26,962 bases of DNA. Source: a virus. Location of the stretch: the IMG/VR virus record IMGVR_UViG_3300048447_000514, positions 1 through 26,962 of that record; one strand, given 5' to 3'. Shown here in pieces: positions 20,735-26,962 of this stretch; the first letter of the stretch is position 1; each line of letters begins with the position of its first letter. Under the pieces are notes generated by a model. That model was not told the origin of the DNA. It did not search any database and worked only from the letters and a program-made list of their open reading frames with translations. The position numbers and the translations under genes were made by a program.

Positions 20735-23700
20735 GTGGCGTTCGACGCTGGCTCTATAACATCAGAGCTGCGCCTCGACCGCAGCCCTTTTATGCGCACT
20801 CTGACGGCAGCCCGGGGGGCTGCCTACGAGTTTGCCCAGAACCGCTTCTCCCCGACCTTATCGGCCACGGCCGATCCGGCGATACGGCACACCGCCCGGG
20901 CCCGGGAGAAGGTCGAGGAGTACGGCCGCCAGAGCGAGAGTGCAACGCTCGACGTCGACGACCGCACGGCCCGTAACACGCTCACCGAGTACGACCGCAC
21001 GATCCGCAACTACACTCGCTCCTGGTCTCAGCGCGGCATCCGGACCAGGATCACCGCAGACATCCGCCGCGCTTCGCGCAACCTCCGTACCCTGGAGAGC
21101 CTCAAGGAAAGTTCCACGGGCGACGAGCGGGTGCGTGTGGAGGCCGAGATCACCCGCGCCCGCGAGAGGCTCCAGGCCTTACAGAAGCTCGCGGTAAGCG
21201 TCGGAGCCCAGAGCCCGACAGTCAGCGTCGGGGTGCGCGGGGCCGTGGCGAGCATGGCGACGATGCTTGGTCTCCAGACCGTCGCCGACCGTCTGGACGG
21301 CTACAACGTCCGCTTCGGCGCGGATATAGATAGCTCGCTATCTAAGGCCCTGCCGAACGCCCTGGGCGCTCTGGAACTCCAGCTCGCCCGATTCAAGACC
21401 GTGGCCACGGGCATCGCTGCCGTCACCGTACCAGTCCTGTACGCCTCCTACGCCACACTCCCGGCCATCATATCCACCGTGGGGGCCGCCGCCGGGTCTC
21501 TCGGTATAGCCCTCGGGCAAGGTCTCGCCGGCGGAGCTGGGGTGGCGGCGGTCGCTCTCGGGCAAGGCCTCGTCGGAGGGCTCTCGGCCGTTGGTGGTGC
21601 CCTCGGGCTCGGAGGGGTGGCGCTCGTCGGCTACTACGCGGCCGTGAATCGCACTATCAACTACGTCGGCGACCTGACCAGCGTCATCACCAGTCAGCGC
21701 AGCGCCGTATCTGAAGCCGGCAAGGCCACCAAAGAAGCCCAGCAGCGTCTCAAGGCCGCCGAGCCCGGCACCCGGGAGTACGCCCGCGCGTCCAGGGGTC
21801 TCGCGCTCGCAAAGGAAAACGAGCGCTACGAGCAGGAGAGGCTAAACACCCTTTACGACATAGCCACCCCGCGGATACTCAAGCTTCAGAAAAGCACGAA
21901 CCAGGCACGCATCCGGCTCCTAAAGATGGGTGGGGCCATCATGCACGAGGTGGCCCCGGCCCTCATGACCGGTCTCGCTCAATTCGACCGCTTCGGCGAC
22001 TCGATACACCGGGGAGCGGTCGGCATGACCCGGGACATGACCGGCGTGTCGCAGTCCCTGATACAGACCGCCACCAAAGGCCAGAACCTCCGCTCGATCA
22101 CCGGGATACTGCAAGGAATACGCCGGGCCGGCCCTCCGGCGCTCACGGCTGTCGGTAACGCCGCCCTCGCCGCGGTCAATTTCCTGGCCCCGCTCGTGCC
22201 GTACTCACTGAATGTGCTGCGCAACGTCTCGGACCTCGCCGTGGAAGCCCGCAAGTGGACCCAGTCGGAAGACGGTCAGCGCCGGATCGCGGAGATCTGG
22301 GAGACCCTGGTCGAGAGAGGCAAGCAGCTCGGTGGTATAGGCTCGAACATATCCCAGATCGTCTACCAGGGCCTCGCCCCGGCGGCCCGGTACTCCGGGG
22401 ACTTCCTCGGCTACCTCGAGGACATAACCGGGGAGGGCGCGAAGTGGGCGAACTCGGCCCCCGGTCAGCGCCGTATAGCCCGCGTGTGGGGCACCCTGGT
22501 CGACCGGGGCCGGTGGCTGTGGCGGGTGACCAAGAACCTCTCCCCGGCCCTGTGGGGCGTGCTCGAAGCTCTCGATCAGTCCGGTCTCGTGGACTACATG
22601 TCCGGCCGGGTCGAGAGGCTCTCGGGGCGGTTCGCGGGCCTTATGTCCGACTCCGGGCGTGGGCGCGATGGGGTGGTCGAATTCGGCAGGGACGTAAAGC
22701 CGGTGTTGCGCTCTGCGGAGAGGCTTGCCACGGACCTGGGCGCAGGATTTTTCTCCCTGACGGATACGGTCGTGAATTTCAGAAACAAGACGACCGGCAA
22801 GCGCGTGATGGTCGAGATAATCGACGCCTTCCGCTACATGGTGAACGAGCTGATACCGTTCCTACGGCACGAGTTCGAGGAGATCGGCCCGCTTCTGCCG
22901 CCCCTGATCCGGGCGCTTACCGACTGGTTCGTTATTTTTGGCAGGGCGCAGCCGGAGATGAAGTTCTTCATCGGCTTCATAACGGATGCCCTGGAGGCCT
23001 TCAACTCCTTACCTAAGCCCATGAAATTAACGATAGCTCGCACGGTCGCATGGCTTACCGCTCTGAGAACGCTGGGCCTCGGGTGGCGTGTCGCAAGCTT
23101 TGTGCTCGGCTTTGGCAAGCTCCGTACCGCTATCGGACTGGCTACCGCCAAAATATGGGGCCTTAACAGGGCGGCCAAGGCCACGCCGAAGATGACACCC
23201 CCTGTCGTGCCCCCAGCCAAGCCTGCCAGGGGCTTCTGGAGGCGGGTGCCGAAGACGGCTCCTCCGACCACGAGCCCCAACGTACCGCCGCCCTCTCCGG
23301 CTCGCGGGTACTGGAGGCGAGTACCGCGCACAGCGCCCCCGGTGCCTTCGCCGATGGTGCCGAGCCCCCACCCGGCGCGTGGCTACTGGCGGAGGGTCCC
23401 GCGTACCGTCCCACCGCCGTTCCCGCCGACCGTGCCGGCTCCGGTTCCGGCCAAGCGTTTCTGGCGGCGCACCCCGAGAACGGCGCCGCCGGTGGTAGCT
23501 CCGACGGTCCCGGCACCGGTGCCGCAAAGGCGCTACTGGAGGAAGTACCCGCGAGTGGGGCCGCCGATCTTCGCGCCCACGATACCGGCCCCGGTGCCGG
23601 CGAAGGGCTTCTGGAGACGGACGCCGCGGCGAACCCCGCCGGTTACCACCCCGCCGGTCCCCGCTCCGGTTCCGAGCCGCGGCTTCAAGGGCGGGTTCCT

Positions 23701-24469
23701 GCGCCGCCTGACCCAGATAGGCTTCCTCGCCTCCATAGGCGGCTGGTTCGCCCGGATGTGGAAGCGCATACCGTTCGCCGCCCAGCTCGGCAACGCCTTC
23801 CGCAAGATGAAGGTCGGCCGTATCCTGGGCGGGATTCTCGGCGCGTTCAAGAAGGTCGGATGGAATTTCCTTATCAAGTTCATAGGACTCCGGGTCATCG
23901 GCGGCCTGCTGGGATTCCTGCTCGGCCCGGCCGGCTGGATACTGCTCGCCTACTCGCTTATCGACATGCTTACCGGCGGCTGGCTAACCAAGAAGCTCAC
24001 CCCGGTGGGCAAGTGGATCGGCAAGAATATCATCGGGGGCATGGTAAGTGGCCTGAAGTGGGCGTGGCGTAACGTTCTCAAGCCCGCGCTCTCGTGGATA
24101 GGCAGGCAGATCCCAAAACCGATAAAGAGACTCCTCCGAATGAACTCGCCCTCCAAGGTAGGCGAGGACATCGGCAGAAACTTCGGCAGGTCCATGCCGA
24201 GAGGCCTGCGCCGTGCCGTGCCGGACATGCGCCGTGCCGCCGGCGAGATCACCCGTGCCGGGATACCCGATATGAGTGGTGTCTCCTACAAGGCTCCGAC
24301 CGTACGCGGTCCGGGCAAGCCCGCGCAGGACTCCGGCGGGTCGTCCCGTCAGCAACGTCCCCCGCGCCAGCGCTGGAAGAAGAGCCAGCGGCCGGCCGTG
24401 TACATGGTCGTGGACGGACGGGTGATGGGCGAGCTCGTGGGCGAGAAACTCGATGAGTACCTGCGTTAG
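20735..24469 (+). CDS. Tape measure protein
   Basis: A 1244-aa protein, the largest gene in the window, starting with GTG behind GAGGAGG. The N-terminal 215 residues are helical and charged. About 220-305 is a Gly/Ala-rich hydrophobic region (LYASYATLPAIISTVGAAAG and following), and a second hydrophobic block lies near 1045-1080; both are usual in tape measures and relate to DNA passage through the membrane. About 826-985 is a Pro/Arg/Trp repeat described separately. The end (MNSPSKVGEDIGRNFGRSMP) is typical of tape measure C-termini. At roughly 0.15 nm per residue the tail would be near 190 nm, an inference from the known rule. Confidence 0.88.
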   Translation: MAFDAGSITSELRLDRSPFMRTLTAARGAAYEFAQNRFSPTLSATADPAIRHTARAREKVEEYGRQSESATLDVDDRTARNTLTEYDRTIRNYTRSWSQRGIRTRITADIRRASRNLRTLESLKESSTGDERVRVEAEITRARERLQALQKLAVSVGAQSPTVSVGVRGAVASMATMLGLQTVADRLDGYNVRFGADIDSSLSKALPNALGALELQLARFKTVATGIAAVTVPVLYASYATLPAIISTVGAAAGSLGIALGQGLAGGAGVAAVALGQGLVGGLSAVGGALGLGGVALVGYYAAVNRTINYVGDLTSVITSQRSAVSEAGKATKEAQQRLKAAEPGTREYARASRGLALAKENERYEQERLNTLYDIATPRILKLQKSTNQARIRLLKMGGAIMHEVAPALMTGLAQFDRFGDSIHRGAVGMTRDMTGVSQSLIQTATKGQNLRSITGILQGIRRAGPPALTAVGNAALAAVNFLAPLVPYSLNVLRNVSDLAVEARKWTQSEDGQRRIAEIWETLVERGKQLGGIGSNISQIVYQGLAPAARYSGDFLGYLEDITGEGAKWANSAPGQRRIARVWGTLVDRGRWLWRVTKNLSPALWGVLEALDQSGLVDYMSGRVERLSGRFAGLMSDSGRGRDGVVEFGRDVKPVLRSAERLATDLGAGFFSLTDTVVNFRNKTTGKRVMVEIIDAFRYMVNELIPFLRHEFEEIGPLLPPLIRALTDWFVIFGRAQPEMKFFIGFITDALEAFNSLPKPMKLTIARTVAWLTALRTLGLGWRVASFVLGFGKLRTAIGLATAKIWGLNRAAKATPKMTPPVVPPAKPARGFWRRVPKTAPPTTSPNVPPPSPARGYWRRVPRTAPPVPSPMVPSPHPARGYWRRVPRTVPPPFPPTVPAPVPAKRFWRRTPRTAPPVVAPTVPAPVPQRRYWRKYPRVGPPIFAPTIPAPVPAKGFWRRTPRRTPPVTTPPVPAPVPSRGFKGGFLRRLTQIGFLASIGGWFARMWKRIPFAAQLGNAFRKMKVGRILGGILGAFKKVGWNFLIKFIGLRVIGGLLGFLLGPAGWILLAYSLIDMLTGGWLTKKLTPVGKWIGKNIIGGMVSGLKWAWRNVLKPALSWIGRQIPKPIKRLLRMNSPSKVGEDIGRNFGRSMPRGLRRAVPDMRRAAGEITRAGIPDMSGVSYKAPTVRGPGKPAQDSGGSSRQQRPPRQRWKKSQRPAVYMVVDGRVMGELVGEKLDEYLR
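23210..23695 (+). repeat. Six and a half 75-bp repeats inside the tape measure gene
   Basis: Six exact-length 75-bp (25-codon) units run from 23210 to 23659, followed by a partial seventh. Encoded units share PARG[FY]WRR[VT]P[RK]TAPP, then a variable Pro/Ser/Val part ending before the next PAP. Units 1-3 are closest to each other; unit 5 is most diverged (QRRYWRKYPRVGPP). The even length shows growth by whole-unit duplication. Confidence 0.85.
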
Positions 24470-24484
24470 GGCGCAACTAGAGGG

Positions 24485-25339
24485 CTAGACCCTTCTTGCC
24501 GCAAAGCGCCGGGTGATGAGTATCCCGCCCACACCGGTCCAGAGCAGCACTGCGGCGATTACGGCGAGGGGCGGGCCGCCAGTGGCCGGGGTGGTCCCGG
24601 CTTGAACGGGCTGTGATCTGGCTCGGTCCTCAGCTAACTCGTTGTCTTCGCCCTCAATGTCGCTCACGCCACCCTGCTGTGCGGGGCCCTCTCCCGAATT
24701 CACAGGGCCCGAGCCCCCGCCTCCCGGGACGCCTGGAGCAACGCCGCCATCTTCTTGTCCGTCGGTCTCGTCGTTATTTGAGTCCTCGTCTTGTGGCTCG
24801 GTGGCTTCGTTGTCGCCGGGGTCTTGGCCGGCATCAGGATCGGGCTCGGCCGGCCCCGTGCCGTTGTCAGGGGGCGCATTTGATGCTCCGCACTCCTGTA
24901 CCGTGATGTCGTAGGACTGTAAGTCAGTAAAGATGTCTAGAGAGGCCCTGCCGGAGCCTTCAAGATTGATGGTGGAATCCGCCCCGTTGTTTAGCTGACG
25001 GGTCACTATCCTGGAAAAGCTCGGCCTCTCCACGACGTCTACGAAAGTGAAGCCTTGTGGGTTTGTGGCCTCGGTTTCTATTACGACCTGCCACCTATCG
25101 GCGTTTATGTCGAACGGCCGAGTTTCTTGGGTAGTGTTGCCCTGGAAAGTCTCGACTACTCTGGGGTCTTCGCAAGCATTCGGATCCTCGTACTGATCCT
25201 CTGTGGTGCCCTGCGCGCTCACGATGTGCGGATAGAAGAGCATGAACGTTACGGAGATCGCGGCTAGGACTAGCAACACGTTGGACGCTCTGGAGCGCCT
25301 GTAACGGACGGTAGTGGTGTCAGGCATAAGGTTTTTCAT
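24485..25339 (-). CDS. Secreted, surface-anchored protein (probable moron gene)
   Basis: A 284-aa protein on the opposite strand, starting at ATG 25339 behind GGGGAGG. A basic N-terminus and hydrophobic segment (about 20-37) end in VSAQG, a signal-peptidase-like site. A beta-rich domain follows (about 55-150) with two Cys (56 and 150) that could form a disulfide. Next is a long Asp/Glu/Gly/Pro stalk (150-248), then TPATGG (250-255), a hydrophobic helix (about 258-275) and a basic tail RRFAARRV, the layout of a sortase substrate with a variant LPxTG motif. It ends 15 bases from the tape measure stop. Orientation and cargo nature suggest a lysogenic-conversion gene altering the host surface. 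Confidence 0.7.
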   Translation of the reverse strand: MKNLMPDTTTVRYRRSRASNVLLVLAAISVTFMLFYPHIVSAQGTTEDQYEDPNACEDPRVVETFQGNTTQETRPFDINADRWQVVIETEATNPQGFTFVDVVERPSFSRIVTRQLNNGADSTINLEGSGRASLDIFTDLQSYDITVQECGASNAPPDNGTGPAEPDPDAGQDPGDNEATEPQDEDSNNDETDGQEDGGVAPGVPGGGGSGPVNSGEGPAQQGGVSDIEGEDNELAEDRARSQPVQAGTTPATGGPPLAVIAAVLLWTGVGGILITRRFAARRV

Positions 25340-25375
25340 GGAGGTCCTCCCCTAGCTTTCTCCAGCCTTCATGTC

Positions 25376-25387
25376 GGCACTAATGCC
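25376..25387. promoter_or_regulatory. Palindrome upstream of the surface protein gene
   Basis: GGCA-CTAA-TGCC (25376-25387) is a perfect inverted repeat 37 bases upstream of the surface-protein ATG, in a 100-base divergent gap. It could be an operator for the leftward gene. No clear -35/-10 pair was found near it. Confidence 0.25.
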
Positions 25388-25455
25388 ACAAGACTCTAAC
25401 CGATAGCGCGGCCCGGCGCAGCCGGAACCAAATAAAAATGAATGGAGGTGAGACC

Positions 25456-25851
25456 GTGCCCGGAACCATGAAGCTAGTCCGCGCCTCCGACGGAGCTCTG
25501 ATCTGTGACTATGTCGAGTTCGCCGAGGAGGCTGATAGCGCCCAGGTCAACGACCTGACTACGACGAACAACCGCACCTTCGTACAGCCCTGGGGTGGGC
25601 TCGAGTGGGGCTTCGACGTGACGCTGACTTTCTTCTCCAGCGTACCCTCGGCGAGCCTCGCTCGTAGACATATGCTTATCCGGGCCTGGCACCGTAAGCA
25701 GCGCCTACTGTTCACGTTCCGGGACGGCGAGACCTACCCCGTGGAGATCGTGACCCGCGAGGGCGAAAAGGATCCAGACTCAAGAAACGAACAGGTCTAC
25801 CACGAGGACGTGATGCTGGTGCGTAAAGACGCGGCGGGATTCGAAGCCTAG
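25456..25851 (+). CDS. Putative phage tail protein
   Basis: 131 aa from GTG 25456, preceded by the full-strength site GGAGGTGAG (25444-25452). An upstream in-frame ATG at 25438 lacks such a site. The protein is beta-rich: MKLVRASDGALICDYVEFAE, then FVQPWGGLEWGFDVTLTFFS, a basic helix (RRHMLIRAWHRKQRLLFTF), then YPVEIVTREGEK and VYHEDVMLVRKD. The length and strand pattern, and the place after the tape measure, suggest a distal-tail or tail-tip component. No named family is recognised. It is far smaller than usual distal tail proteins and is followed by no fibre or lysin gene. Confidence 0.5.
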   Translation: MPGTMKLVRASDGALICDYVEFAEEADSAQVNDLTTTNNRTFVQPWGGLEWGFDVTLTFFSSVPSASLARRHMLIRAWHRKQRLLFTFRDGETYPVEIVTREGEKDPDSRNEQVYHEDVMLVRKDAAGFEA

Positions 25852-25892
25852 CCTAGCTAAAGCTCCTCCCTCGCCGCTCCGATAACGAAACC

Positions 25893-26207
25893 ATGAGCGA
25901 AAAGAAAGACCTGAAGGAGAGGACGCAGGCGGCTCTGCGCAGAGCGGGGCTTACCCAGGCCGAGCTAGCCAGGAAGGCCGGTGTTCGCCAGTACGCCGTC
26001 GAGCACGCGTTGTATAGCCGTCTGGCGGCAGAGCCTGCCGGCAAGATCACCCGCGCACTCGGAGACGCTCTAAGCCTGGGCTCCGAAGACCGCCGCGCCC
26101 TCTTCACTGAAATAATGAACTTCCCAGGCGAGACTCGGGACATCAGCTCTAGGGTGGCCACGGAGAGTGTAATGCAGCGGTTCAAGGACTCTCTCGAAGA
26201 ACGCTAG
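25893..26207 (+). CDS. Small XRE-family HTH regulator
   Basis: A 104-aa protein. Residues about 8-58 are a clear XRE helix-turn-helix (KERTQAALRRAGLTQAELAR, then KAGVRQYAVEHALYSRLAAE and ITRALGDALSLGSEDRR). The remainder is short and helical, so it probably binds DNA as a small Cro-like dimer. No good GGAGG site precedes the ATG. It is separate from the repressor-like gene at the left end. It may regulate the neighbouring pilin or surface gene or be a remnant of another element. Confidence 0.7.
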   Translation: MSEKKDLKERTQAALRRAGLTQAELARKAGVRQYAVEHALYSRLAAEPAGKITRALGDALSLGSEDRRALFTEIMNFPGETRDISSRVATESVMQRFKDSLEER

Positions 26208-26220
26208 TGCCTTCAGGACC

Positions 26221-26240
26221 GTGGGCTTTGCGTGGGCTTT
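26221..26240 (+). repeat. Short direct repeat upstream of the pilin gene
   Basis: GTGGGCTTT occurs at 26221-26229 and 26232-26240, an 11-base period that puts both copies on the same face of the helix. It could be an activator site for the pilin gene about 125 bases downstream; that is only a suggestion. Confidence 0.35.
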
Positions 26241-26320
26241 CTGCCGATTTTGAGCACTTTCTGAAAATTATCCGCTAGGAGTGTCTAAACCGAGAAATCC
26301 GGGGCTTAACTATTTATAAG

Positions 26321-26338
26321 AGGGTCAATACAGACCCT
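26321..26338 (+). promoter_or_regulatory. Hairpin in the pilin leader
   Basis: AGGGTC-AATACA-GACCCT forms a perfect 6-bp stem 12 bases ahead of the GAAAGGAAG ribosome site of the pilin gene. A TATAAG box (26315-26320) lies immediately before it, so the stem may begin the transcript and stabilise it. No clear -35 was found. Confidence 0.35.
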
Positions 26339-26363
26339 GGTTTCAGACGAAAGGAAGTAGAAG

Positions 26364-26792
26364 ATGCTCAAGTGGTTCGCGGATAGGCTCGCCCAGACAG
26401 GCAAAAGAGTTGGCGAGGAAGAAAGGGGCTTCACGCTCATAGAGCTACTGGTAGTCGTGATCATCATCGGGATACTGGCCGCTATCGCTATCCCGACGTT
26501 CCTTAATCAGCGCGCTCAGGCGCAAGATTCCGCTGCACAGAGTAACCTGCGTAACGCCGCCTCTGCGGCCACGGCTTGCTCTGCTGATGCTGATAACAAC
26601 GGCTCGTACTCGAACTGTGCTACCGAGACTGCTCTTCAGGAGTATGGCTACAACACCGACTCCAACGTAAACGTTACTGCTATGAGTGGCGATGACGAGT
26701 CGTGGTCCGCTAGGGCCAGCCACACCAACAGTGACACGGTGTACCAGTTCAACACGAATAATGGTCAGGTAAGCGAGGTTTCCGCCTCTTAA
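26364..26792 (+). CDS. pilA: Type IV prepilin
   Basis: A 142-aa protein behind GAAAGGAAG. It has a 24-residue charged leader ending in Gly, then the class III signal: ERGFTLIELLVVVIIIGILA, with cleavage expected between Gly and Phe and the conserved Glu at mature position 5. The hydrophobic helix continues to IPTFLNQRAQAQDSAAQ. The globular part is short, with two Cys in ATACSADADNNGSYSNCA that may form a disulfide. A prepilin peptidase would process it and a type IV pilus or pseudopilus would assemble it. Probably a host gene at the prophage border, though a phage-carried pilin cannot be excluded. Confidence 0.9.
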   Translation: MLKWFADRLAQTGKRVGEEERGFTLIELLVVVIIIGILAAIAIPTFLNQRAQAQDSAAQSNLRNAASAATACSADADNNGSYSNCATETALQEYGYNTDSNVNVTAMSGDDESWSARASHTNSDTVYQFNTNNGQVSEVSAS

Positions 26793-26806
26793 GCGAGGTT
26801 TCCGCC
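26770..26806 (+). repeat. 17-bp direct repeat across the pilin stop codon
   Basis: TAAGCGAGGTTTCCGCC occurs at 26770-26786 and again at 26790-26806. The first copy codes for the last pilin residues; the second starts with the TAA stop codon. A 20-base duplication by slippage or a short integration footprint are possible causes. Confidence 0.75.
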
Positions 26807-26845
26807 CCTACTACTTAGCTTAGAGTGAAGGCGTAGGTACTTTGG

Positions 26846-26880
26846 AAGCGTCCCTAGACAAAGCTGGAGGCGCTTTTTTT
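26846..26880 (+). terminator. Terminator after the pilin gene
   Basis: AAGCG (26846-26850) pairs with CGCTT (26871-26875), extended by weaker T-G and C-G pairs, and is followed by an unbroken T run to 26880. From 26881 to the window end no gene is seen; an ATG at 26904 runs only 13 codons. Confidence 0.65.
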
Positions 26881-26962
26881 ATCCACCTTCTCGTAGGAGA
26901 TACATGAAGTGGACGTCGGGAGAAACAATCCAGCCTCTAACCTAGAGATCCCCAAGGGTTAC

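Noticed and set aside
23210-23695. CRISPR array or non-coding tandem repeat
   Set aside because: The 75-bp units keep the reading frame of the tape measure gene, have no constant repeat plus unique spacer pattern, and vary as coding sequence does.
25438-25455. ATG 25438 as start of the tail-like gene
   Set aside because: No ribosome site precedes it, whereas the in-frame GTG at 25456 has a perfect GGAGGTGAG at good distance.
26208-26363. Cyclic-di-GMP riboswitch in the pilin leader
   Set aside because: Such switches are known before some pilin genes, but the conserved core cannot be found; only a simple 6-bp hairpin is present.

Overview
The window is most of a temperate siphovirus-type prophage carried by a high-GC actinobacterium. 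The frequent isoleucine codon ATA, the many GTG/TTG starts, the class III prepilin and a surface protein ending in a PATGG-like sorting signal suggest a deep-branching actinomycete such as Rubrobacter. That host assignment is an inference from style, not from a marker gene. Nearly everything reads rightward in tightly overlapping operons (ATGA, TAATG, GTGA, TTGA junctions), with strong GGAGG-type ribosome binding sites.

Left part (1-600): a leftward, partial repressor-like gene is separated from the rightward early operon by a divergent control region. This region holds one promoter for each direction and three operator-like palindromes sharing a TCAGTrAA core.

Early operon (662-8915): small proteins (a SWIM zinc finger, a zinc ribbon and several unknowns), a RecT/Bet-family annealing protein, a winged-helix replication organiser, a DnaC-type helicase loader, an inactive-looking metallopeptidase-fold protein, a VRR-NUC nuclease and several very small genes. 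The organiser gene carries three evenly spaced palindromes that look like a phage replication origin. It ends with an unknown 234-aa protein and a probable terminator.

Boundary (8916-9595): about 680 bases with a tRNA-Trp(CCA) gene, a possible leftward 46-aa membrane protein and otherwise no convincing gene.

Late operon (9596-24469): small and large terminase, Mu gp29-type portal, S49 capsid protease carrying a scaffold domain with two in-frame internal starts, decoration protein, major capsid protein, a selfish-looking HNH/AP2 endonuclease, further head proteins, connector, stopper, HK97 gp10-like protein, tail terminator, an E3-binding-domain protein, tail tube, terminator, a frameshifted pair of tail assembly chaperones and a 1244-aa tape measure protein with a striking 25-residue Pro/Arg/Trp repeat. 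No sheath gene lies between terminator and tube, so a non-contractile tail is expected.

Right part (24485-26962): a leftward gene for a secreted, surface-anchored protein (a likely lysogenic-conversion or 'moron' gene), one small tail-like protein, a small XRE-type regulator and a type IV prepilin with its own terminator. Baseplate, fibre, holin, endolysin and integrase genes are not seen. Either the tail-tip and lysis modules lie outside the window or the prophage is decayed. The right attachment site could not be placed.
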